Positions 57,205-64,000 of a DNA stretch of 64,000 nucleotides are shown here, piece after piece (position 1 is the first letter of the stretch; the number at the start of each line of letters is the position of its first letter). The notes beneath the pieces are model-generated. The model worked only from the letters and a program-made list of their open reading frames with translations. It made no database searches and was not told the DNA's origin. A program made the translations under genes and the position numbers. The stretch is from Candidatus Zhuqueibacterota bacterium (GTDB taxonomy: Bacteria; Zhuqueibacterota; Zhuqueibacteria; Zhuqueibacterales; Zhuqueibacteraceae): positions 1-64,000 of the forward strand of contig JAKEEU010000368.1 in NCBI GenBank assembly GCA_022616415.1, read 5' to 3'.

Positions 57205-58125
57205 TCACTCGCCAAGAAAGGCAATACCGACAGCGCCCGGTCCGGCATGGGCGCCAAACGCGGGAGAGACGCTCACCACCGGCACCTCGGGTATTTCAAA
57301 ATATTTTCGAATCCATTCGGCGTGATAATTCGCGCCTTCCGGGTTATTGGCATGCGCCACGAGAAAGCGCAATTTGCGTTTGCCGGCCGCATTGCGCTTG
57401 ACAATGTCCATCAATTTGCGCCGGCCATGATTGCCGCCGAAGGTCTTGGCGACGACTTCGATTTTGCCTGCAGCATTCATGGTGAGAATCGGCCTCAAAT
57501 TCAGCCAGCGCGCCAACGCTCCGCGAAAGCGCGAGACCCGCCCGCCGCGCACGAGATATTCCATCGTTTCGAAGCTGATATAAGCACGAACGTTTTGAAT
57601 CGCCCAATCGACGCGGCGTTTCAACTCTTCGATGTCATTGACGCCGGACTCAATCGCCTCCGCGGCTTCGCGAAGAATCAGGCCGAGACCGATACAAATA
57701 TTCTTTGAATCGACGACGTGAACGTCGATCCGTTCGTTGACGGCGTGAGCCGCGCGTTGCGCCGCTTGAAATGTGCCGCTCAATGCGCCGGTTACAATAA
57801 TGGCTAATGCCTGCCGGTGATTTGCAGCCGCCTGCAGAAAAACTTCTTGAAAGAATTGGGCCAAAATCGCGCCGGAGTTGCCGCGCGCGCCCATCAAAGC
57901 CGAATCGGCCACGGCGCGGCTCTTGCCGTGAACCGAACCCTCTTTGCACAACAACGCCTCTTCCGCAACGCTGCGCATCGTGAGGGCCATATTGGTACCG
58001 GTGTCGGAATCAGCCACCGGAAAAACATTGATGTTATTCAGTTGTTCTTGCATCTGAATCACGCGCTGCGCCCCGGCAATCGCGGCGCGCTTCAGTTGCA
58101 AACCGCTCAGATGAGTGATTGACAT
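57205..58125 (-). CDS. DAK2/DegV fusion protein with internal deletion
   Basis: Residues 1-110 match the DAK2 (DhaL-like) domain: NNINVFPVADSDTGTNMALT and GARGNSGAILAQFF. From residue ~120 the sequence is the C-terminal half of a DegV fatty-acid-binding protein (VTGALSGTFQAAQRAA, then FETMEYLVRGGRVSR, ILTMNAAGKIEVVAKTFG and a GAHAGPGAVGI end). Full-length homologs are about twice as long; the end of DAK2 and the DDSxxDLP region of DegV are gone, in frame. The product may still fold as a chimera, but its activity is doubtful. Related DegV/DAK2 proteins take part in fatty-acid phosphorylation. Confidence 0.8.
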   Translation of the reverse strand: MSITHLSGLQLKRAAIAGAQRVIQMQEQLNNINVFPVADSDTGTNMALTMRSVAEEALLCKEGSVHGKSRAVADSALMGARGNSGAILAQFFQEVFLQAAANHRQALAIIVTGALSGTFQAAQRAAHAVNERIDVHVVDSKNICIGLGLILREAAEAIESGVNDIEELKRRVDWAIQNVRAYISFETMEYLVRGGRVSRFRGALARWLNLRPILTMNAAGKIEVVAKTFGGNHGRRKLMDIVKRNAAGKRKLRFLVAHANNPEGANYHAEWIRKYFEIPEVPVVSVSPAFGAHAGPGAVGIAFLGE

Positions 58126-58433
58126 GAAGAACTTTTACCTTTCGCAAAAAATCGTTTTCGTCTATTCTGTCCGTGTTATTTTCTTTCATTCGTAAAGCTT
58201 ATTCAACCCGCGTGCCATGAAAAATGCGGCGCGCGAGACGTTAACGTAAGATGAGAGTTTTGTGCGGATTAGCAGCACGAGCAGGAATGAAAACAGGAGT
58301 GCAAAATCAGCGGGAATCGACAATTTTGTCGGGAGATTTCGACGAAGTTGTCGGGAAGGAAAGAGGGGCGTAAGGCGAGGAGCGAAGGGCGTTGGGCACC
58401 TTTCACCCTACTCCTTTCCCCCTACCCTTGTCG
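58126..58433. other. Intergenic region with heptamer repeats
   Basis: About 308 bp between two minus-strand genes. From 58351 to 58432 a purine-rich run (GGGCGTA, AGGCGAG, GAGCGAA, GGGCGTT) turns into a pyrimidine-rich run (CTTTCAC, CCTACTC, CTTTCCC, CCTACCC), both with a 7-nt period, ending at the stop codon of kinase 10. No gene is visible. Confidence 0.55.
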
Positions 58434-60592
58434 TTATTTCCCCACCTCCATCACCCAAATATCGCCGAGGTCTTCATACCAGGTGAAATAGAGTTGCGGT
58501 CCATCTGTTGCATAGAACCATCCTAAGGAGCCATACCTGCCTTGCAAGTCTGTCAACTGACGTTCGTGCCCATCCTTGAGCGACACTTCCCAGAAATTTA
58601 TGATCCCTTTATCTTCACGTTGAAAGTAGATCTTCTCTCCATCAGTTGACCAGCGCGGCATGGCGCCAAACCTTTCCGTAACGCGTTCTTCTCGCCCACC
58701 CTGCGCAGGAACTTTCCATATTTGAGGAAACCCGGCACGCACAGAGTAAAAAGCAATCCATTGTCCATCTGGCGACCAACGCGCGTGGCCGTCTCCTGCC
58801 GGATGTTCCGTCAATCTTCTGACCTTGCCTTCCGGAACCGATATCACATAAACATCCATCCATCTGCTGAAAAGGCCGCACGCCGGATTCCGATTCCTGT
58901 GGTCACAGGCAAAGGCGAGCCATCCAGGCTGCCGTCATTTTTTATCTGTTGTTGCCAAATATCCATGCTGCCGCCGCGATTCGAGACGAAATAAAGCAAA
59001 CGCCCATCTTTTGACCAGGTCGGGCTCCAATCATTGGTGCGTGCTTCGGTTACAGGAATTAACTTTTCATCCGTTAGGCGAAGAATCCAGATTCGTGTAA
59101 CCACGGCAAGGTTACTTACAGCATCCACAAAAGCGAAGTAACGTCCGTTGGGTGACCACCTCAACTCGTATGGTATCCCCAAAATCGCCTCCTTGCCGGC
59201 TCGCAATTGTATTTGCCTGGATTTTCCGGTTCGCAAAGAATAAAGCTCGATAAAATGGCCAGACGAAGTTGTAGACAAATAAGCGATTTCTGTCCCCTCC
59301 ATTGACCACTGCGGCTGAGTAAGTTGACCCTCGATACTTTGAGTTGCCAAAACCTTGCGAGGAACACCTCCTAACGCCGGCATGATGAAAAGCCCGCCGC
59401 CGTCCCGATCCGACCAAAAGGCAATTTGGCTGCCGTCGGGTGACCAACTGGGGAACAGATAAGGACTGGGATGATTTTCAGTCAAGTTCACTGGCTGGCC
59501 TTTTCCAAGCTGTGCCACCCAGATGTCCCAGTTGCCGCTCTCGTTCGCTTGATAAGCCAATCTGCCACCTTCGGGTGACCAGGTAGGAAAGTCTTCCACG
59601 CCGATGGCAGAAGTGACCTGTGCCGGTTTAGTGAGTCGGAGGATGGTTATGTCTCGTCGCAATTGAATATAACTGAGTATTCCGACAATGAGAACCATGA
59701 GGCCTAAAACTACTGCGGCAATCCGAAACGTCAACTTGGGCATCGGTAGCTTTCCTAAAAAGGGAAACGCCTGTGATTGGCGCTCGGATTCCTGCCTTAA
59801 ATCCGCCAGCAGCTCTTCGATATGTTGATATCGCGCTTCCGGATTTTTATCCAAAGCCTTGTCGACGATGGGTTGCAATCTTTCGGGGACACCGGCGCGA
59901 TATTTTGACAAAGGTTTCGGCTTCTCATGCAAAATGGAATACAGCAAGGCCTGCTCGACCTCCTCTTTGAAGGGTGGGCGACCGGTGAGCATTTCATACA
60001 AAACCACGCCGAGAGACCAAATATCGGTGCGATGATCCACGGTCTCGCCGCGTGCCTGTTCAGGAGAGATGTACATCGGCGTGCCAATGGTCGTGCCAGT
60101 CGTGGGAATTCGCGTGGCACCCGCGAGCTTGGCGATGCCGAAATCGACGATTTTCACCGCGCCGTCGTTCGTCACGATGATATTCGCCGGCTTGATGTCG
60201 CGATGCACAATCCCATGCGCATGCACCGCCGCCAAACCTTGAGCAATTTTTATGGCAATATCAATTACACTGTTTACTGATAACTGATTACTGCTTACTT
60301 TCTTTTGCAGCGTCTCGCCTTCATAATGCGCCATGCAAATAAAAATCTGGCCGTCTTTCGTCTCGTCGATTTCGTGGATGTTGCAAATGTTGGGGTGGTC
60401 AAGGGCTGAGGCGGCTTTGGCTTCGTGAATGAAGCGCTGCTTTTCCTCTTCATTCACGCTGAGATCAGGCGGGAGAAACTTGAGCGCGACAAAGCGATCG
60501 AGCTTGAGGTCTTGGGCTTTGTAAACGACGCCCATCCCCCCAGCGCCGAGCTTCTCTAAAATCTTATAGTGCGAGATAATTTGTCCGATCAT
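58434..60592 (-). pseudogene. Ser/Thr kinase with beta-propeller, frameshifted at a GATG repeat (kinase 10)
   Basis: The first frame (60592 to 58844) encodes a complete kinase (LGAGGMGVVYK, HRDIKPANII, DFGIAKLAGA, YISPEQARGE), a membrane helix near 300-320 and most of the propeller. It stops after SADGWMFM. The second frame (58859 to 58434) supplies the rest, starting MDVYVISVPEGK. The break lies in GATGGATGGATG (58853-58864). One more GATG unit would restore a continuous protein of about 720 residues. It may be phase-variable, mutated or a sequencing error. Codons near 105 carry the CAGTNNT heptamers (SSNQLSVNSV). Confidence 0.8.
60266..60303 (-). repeat. CAGTNNT heptamer repeat inside kinase 10
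   Basis: On the minus strand GCAGTAATCAGTTATCAGTA and AACAGTG keep a 7-nt period. This is the cleanest copy of the repeat shared by kinases 2, 8 and 10. Confidence 0.65.
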
Positions 60593-60733
60593 TTCTCTGC
60601 CCTCCTTCTGCTACTTCCAGGGAGGAGAAGCGGTAAAAATTTCAGGGAGCCGGGTTGGAGAAGGAAAAACGATGAAGTGCGTCGAAACCGGCACCCACGA
60701 TGGTTTGTTGCGTTCAGAAATTGTTAAACTTTA
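60567..60733 (-). repeat. Direct repeat flanking the TPR gene, copy A
   Basis: It covers the first codons of kinase 10 and about 140 bp upstream (key words GTGCGAGATAATTTG, GTGCGTCGAAACCGGC, TTGTTAAACTT). A copy of roughly 75-80 % identity lies at 62398-62572 on the other side of the TPR gene. Confidence 0.75.
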
Positions 60734-62374
60734 AGTTTTCTTGGCCAGAAACGCATTCGCCTTTTGAAGCTCGGGTCTGATGCCGTCGGCGCGGTCGCAG
60801 AGCGCCACAAGCTTCGCGTAGTAAGTTCTCGCTTTCTTCTGATCTCCGGAGAGCTCGGCCGCCCGCGCCACGCCGTAAAGTCCATTGAAACGGTTCGGCG
60901 AATCTCGGAGCGAGGTCTCGAATTCAGTCAAGGCCTGCGCAGGTTGACCATGCTCGAGAAGTAAATCTCCCAGCATCTCACGCGCCGGCAGGATCGCGCC
61001 CGGCGTGACCGGGTGTTTTTCAGTCATGTCCTCGAGATCGGCCGCTGAGCGCATGAGCTTCAAGGCCTCCTCGTTCTTTCCTTCCGCCTGCGCGAGCCAG
61101 GCAGCAGCCGCTCGGCGCTGAATCTCGACTTGATCGGCCCAGTAGCTATCTTTGGCCTCGACGAGTGCATTCTTTATGAAGGCGAGCTTCTCAACATCAT
61201 TGCGCGCGGCGGTGGTGTCACCACACCGGGCGGCTCCGACGGCACGGGCGAAATACGTGATCGCCTCAGCGTAGGGGAAGCGGCTCCATGGAAAAGTGGT
61301 CGGATGCACCTTGAGCGCAGTCGCTTCGGACCAGCGGTGTCTTTCGAGCGCATATCGCGCCGGAACCGCGGCAAAGGCATAAGCGGCAGCGAAATTCTCC
61401 ACATCGACTTTGCTGATTGTGCTGATCTCGTCGATGACGCTCTTGACCTTTTGATCCTGAGCGCCTTGCAAGTAAGCGTACATCAGGTAGTCCATCGCGT
61501 GAAGCTGATCGAACGAGGCGGCGCCGGGGTGCGTCTTGGCAACGTGCTTCTTTGCGGTGGCCGCGGAAGCAAGATTCGATTGAATCGACTCCTGCCACAA
61601 TCCGAGCCGGGTGAAGATGTGCGAAGGCATGTGTAGCGCGTGTGGTGATGAGGGAGCGATCTTCGCGTAGCTCCGAGCCGCCGGCAGCGCCAGGCTCGCA
61701 AGCTGCGGGTAGTCGAAACTGTGGATGATGTAGTGCGCCACGCCGGGATGCTCGGGCTCATTTGGCAAAACCTCGTTCAGTATCTCAGCCGCCTTTTTCT
61801 GATTCGCATAGGTCTTGTCGGTCGGAGGCGCCGTTGCCAAAAGTGCAAGGGCATAGAAAATCGCGGCCTCCCGATCCTTCGGATAACGCCAATGAACTTG
61901 TTCCATTGCTTTCTCATAAGCGAGAGCACGAGTGCGATGATCGAGCTTGTCCCAGTCCTTGTAAAAAACTTCGATCGCGGCGAGGTAATCTCTTTCACGT
62001 TCAGTCTTGGCGCCCATGGACTTTGCCTTTTCGACGGCGGCCGCTCCCTTCTTCAACTCTGCGGGGTTAGGAGGCGCCCAGATCGGATGGTACTGCGTCA
62101 TCGCAATTCCCCAGTAGGCCATGGCGCAGTTGGGGTCAGTCACGGTGACTTGAGCAAACGCCTTTTCCGCCTCATCGTACCAAAAAGAGTGCAACAAGGC
62201 CACGGCGCGATTGAATTGCTTCCGGGCCTCGGCACTGCACGAGACGGGAAAGTTGACCCGTCCGAGTTTTTCTGAGCGATCGTGCTCATGTTGATGTGCC
62301 TCTTGCGCGCTCACTCCAAAAACGCAGAGAAGCCCCATCAACGTTGCGCACAGAAACTGTTTGTTGAGTTTCAT
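60731..62374 (-). CDS. Secreted TPR protein
   Basis: A signal peptide (residues 1-23, CATLMGLLCVFGVSA) is followed by a His-rich stretch (HQHEHD) and helical repeats: FNRAVALLHSFWYDEAEKAF, MAYWGIAMTQYHPIWAPPNP, HYIIHSFDYPQLASLALPAA and HALHMPSHIFTRLGLWQESI. The 547-residue protein belongs to a family of tetratricopeptide proteins found in many environmental bacteria; the conserved His and Trp residues hint at metal binding, but no activity is known. The gene sits exactly between two direct repeats of kinase-start sequence. Confidence 0.82.
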   Translation of the reverse strand: MKLNKQFLCATLMGLLCVFGVSAQEAHQHEHDRSEKLGRVNFPVSCSAEARKQFNRAVALLHSFWYDEAEKAFAQVTVTDPNCAMAYWGIAMTQYHPIWAPPNPAELKKGAAAVEKAKSMGAKTERERDYLAAIEVFYKDWDKLDHRTRALAYEKAMEQVHWRYPKDREAAIFYALALLATAPPTDKTYANQKKAAEILNEVLPNEPEHPGVAHYIIHSFDYPQLASLALPAARSYAKIAPSSPHALHMPSHIFTRLGLWQESIQSNLASAATAKKHVAKTHPGAASFDQLHAMDYLMYAYLQGAQDQKVKSVIDEISTISKVDVENFAAAYAFAAVPARYALERHRWSEATALKVHPTTFPWSRFPYAEAITYFARAVGAARCGDTTAARNDVEKLAFIKNALVEAKDSYWADQVEIQRRAAAAWLAQAEGKNEEALKLMRSAADLEDMTEKHPVTPGAILPAREMLGDLLLEHGQPAQALTEFETSLRDSPNRFNGLYGVARAAELSGDQKKARTYYAKLVALCDRADGIRPELQKANAFLAKKT

Positions 62375-62397
62375 GACATACTTCCATTTCTTGTCAT

Positions 62398-62572
62398 TTT
62401 AATAGTGCGAGATAATTTGTCCGATCATTTCTCTGCCCTCCTCGTTGTGACTTCCGGAGAAGGGAGGCGGCGAAAATTTCACGGAGCCGGATTGAGGGAG
62501 GAAAGACCAATATGCAGTGCGTCGAAACCGGCTCACACAATGGTTCGTTGCACAAAGAAGTTGTTAAACTTG
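62398..62572 (-). repeat. Direct repeat flanking the TPR gene, copy B, with a kinase-start relic
   Basis: This copy includes a nine-codon kinase relic (MIGQIISHY then TAA) at 62401-62427 and the upstream sequence shared with 60567-60733. Confidence 0.75.
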
Positions 62573-62586
62573 GCGCACAAAGTCAA

Positions 62587-62665
62587 GCGAAAAAGCGATG
62601 ACTAAAAAGCAGACAAAGCATCAATCGCCCTTCGCTCTTCGCTCCACGCTTTACGCTATGCCTCC
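62587..62665. repeat. Heptamer repeat at the sigma-54 activator stop
   Basis: On the minus strand CGTAAAG, CGTGGAG, CGAAGAG and CGAAGGG follow with a 7-nt period from the stop codon of the activator gene onward. The last residues of the protein (PPEA) border it. Confidence 0.55.
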
Positions 62666-64000
62666 GGCGGGCGCAGCTTCAGCCGCTTCATCTTGTACCG
62701 CATCACGCGCTCAGAAATCTTCAAAGCGCGCGCGGCTTCGGTCTGGTTCCAATGATGATGGCGCAAGACTTTGAGCAGAATTTCACGCTCATAATCTGCC
62801 AAAAGTTTCGGCAGATTTCCGGACAGAGGCACGGCAAAAGCCTCGCGTTGCGCCTCGGGAAAAGCCAGCTCGTAGGGAAGGTGCTCGGGCAACAAAGCAG
62901 CATCATTATTTCCCGCCAGAATCACGGCGCGCTCCATGACATTTTCCAGTTCGCGCACATTGCCCGGCCAGGGATAGCGCTCCAGAATTTGTATCGCGGA
63001 CGCCGCCAAGTGGCGCAGCTTTTTGCCATGCCGCTCCGCAAAGCGCTGCAGAAAATGCGTGGCCAGCATCGGAATGTCTTCGACGCGATCGCGAAGCGCG
63101 GGCAAATGAATGGGGACGACGTTCAAGCGATAGTAGAGATCGGAGCGAAACTCGCCCGCCGATATTTTCTTCTGCAGATCAACAGAGGCGGCGGTGACGA
63201 TGCGGGCATCCACTTTGCGCGCCTGGTTCGATCCCAAAGGCCGAATCTCTCCCTCTTGCAGCGCGCGGAGCAACTTGGCTTGTGTCTCGAGGCTCATGTT
63301 GGCGATCTCGTCGAGGAAGAGCGTGCCGGTATTGGCTTCCTCGAATAAGCCGCGGCGATCCCGATTCGCGCCGGTGAAAGCGCCGCGCACATAACCGAAG
63401 AGCTCGCTTTCCAACAGATTCGCTGGCAACGCCCCACAATCGACCGCCACGAAAGGTGCAGCCTGGCGCGGGCCGGCATAGTGGATGACTTTCGCGATCA
63501 GCTCTTTGCCGGTGCCGCTCTCGCCATGAATAAGGATGCGGCCATCGGTAGGGATGATACGATCCAAAACGCTGAACACTTCTTTCATCGCGGCGCCGCG
63601 ACCGATGATGCCGTGAATACCGAAGCGCTCCGGGATCTCTTGCCGCAGGCGATCATAATCATTGAAAAGCTGTTCGCGAATATGCGCCTGTTCGATGAAC
63701 CCGGCAATCTCCCTCGCGAGCAGGTCAACCAGCCGCTGATCTTTCATGGAAAAAGGCGCGGTCGCCGGCGCGCGAATTAAATTTACCACACCGATGACTT
63801 GCTCTTGCACGATGAGCGGCACGGCGAGAACCGAGCGAATTCCAGCATAGCGTTCGGCGGCTTTGCCGAGATCAAGCGTGGAGGCAAGATCATTCGTCAA
63901 CAAGGCCTGCTTGTGCTTCAGCACCCAGCCGGTGAGCAAATCGTCAAGGCGGCTATCGAGCCATCCGTCTCTGGCGCCGGCTCGGCGGATCAGCGTGCGC
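62656..64000 (-). CDS. Sigma-54-dependent activator, GAF-AAA+-Fis (5' end beyond the window)
   Basis: At least 447 residues are visible and the frame stays open at the window edge. The GAF-like sensor (LAVPLIVQEQVIGVVNLIRA) is followed by an AAA+ domain with Walker A GESGTGKE, the GAFTGA loop, Walker B GTLFLDEIAN and the ELENVMERAVIL segment, then a Fis-type HTH (HHWNQTEAARALKISERVMR). It is a close relative of the activator at 32313-33824, which is transcribed with kinase 2. A kinase relic lies just downstream of it, at 62401-62427, followed by the TPR gene and kinase 10. Confidence 0.93.
   Translation of the reverse strand, partial: RTLIRRAGARDGWLDSRLDDLLTGWVLKHKQALLTNDLASTLDLGKAAERYAGIRSVLAVPLIVQEQVIGVVNLIRAPATAPFSMKDQRLVDLLAREIAGFIEQAHIREQLFNDYDRLRQEIPERFGIHGIIGRGAAMKEVFSVLDRIIPTDGRILIHGESGTGKELIAKVIHYAGPRQAAPFVAVDCGALPANLLESELFGYVRGAFTGANRDRRGLFEEANTGTLFLDEIANMSLETQAKLLRALQEGEIRPLGSNQARKVDARIVTAASVDLQKKISAGEFRSDLYYRLNVVPIHLPALRDRVEDIPMLATHFLQRFAERHGKKLRHLAASAIQILERYPWPGNVRELENVMERAVILAGNNDAALLPEHLPYELAFPEAQREAFAVPLSGNLPKLLADYEREILLKVLRHHHWNQTEAARALKISERVMRYKMKRLKLRPPEA

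Noticed and set aside
58844..58864. Programmed ribosomal frameshifting in kinase 10
   Set aside because: There is no slippery heptamer or downstream structure; loss of one GATG unit explains the shift better.
1..64000. tRNA or rRNA genes and a replication origin
   Set aside because: I saw no cloverleaf with a CCA-type end, no rRNA-like sequence and no DnaA-box cluster, but a covariance search was not possible.

Overview
The window reads as part of a chromosome from a Gram-negative, mesophilic bacterium of about 50-55 % GC. Outer-membrane, periplasmic and lipoprotein genes show the double membrane. Several plus-strand genes have a TTG-N19/20-TAnnTTT promoter of Bacteroidota type. The many near-identical 'ISHYKILEKLG' serine/threonine kinases and a GWxTD-type secreted protein fit an uncultured FCB-group lineage such as candidate division KSB1. 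That placement is inference from the sequence.

Layout. 0-9 kb is core metabolism on the minus strand: accB-accC, gcvH, gcvP, a membrane protein and an M1 peptidase. 9-12 kb holds a broken membrane protein joined to a frameshifted MacB permease tail, then eda and a MOSC protein. 12.9-16.7 kb has a truncated AraC-type sensor, a membrane methyltransferase-like protein, a thioredoxin and a TPR protein. 16.9-21.6 kb is a three-gene export unit (RND/MMPL permease, LolA-like carrier, outer-membrane beta-barrel). 21.7-28.8 kb is an accessory cluster with two SAM methyltransferases, each with an in-frame TGA followed at once by an identical bSECIS-like hairpin (predicted selenoproteins). With them are a periplasmic truncated hemoglobin, a lipoprotein, an OsmC protein and an OsmC remnant, a cupin, two small ABM-like proteins, an SQR/NDH-2-like flavoprotein and a lone attC-like site.

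28.8-54 kb is the most unusual part: a run of minus-strand kinase genes with kinase fragments between them. In the gaps lie divergent two-gene plus-strand cargo modules: a HEPN-like pair (one intact copy, one decayed), two tiny membrane proteins, a nucleotidyltransferase with a zinc-ribbon protein, and a MazF-like toxin carrying a zinc-ribbon insertion with its partner. Five of these modules share the same promoter layout. 54-64 kb holds an acyl-CoA synthetase, a DUF374 acyltransferase, a DAK2/DegV chimera, a kinase frameshifted at a GATG repeat, a TPR protein between direct repeats, and a second sigma-54 activator that runs off the window.

The whole window is strewn with short palindromes and degenerate heptamer repeats. 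Several sit at stop codons or break kinase copies, so repeat-driven rearrangement appears to be remodelling this locus.
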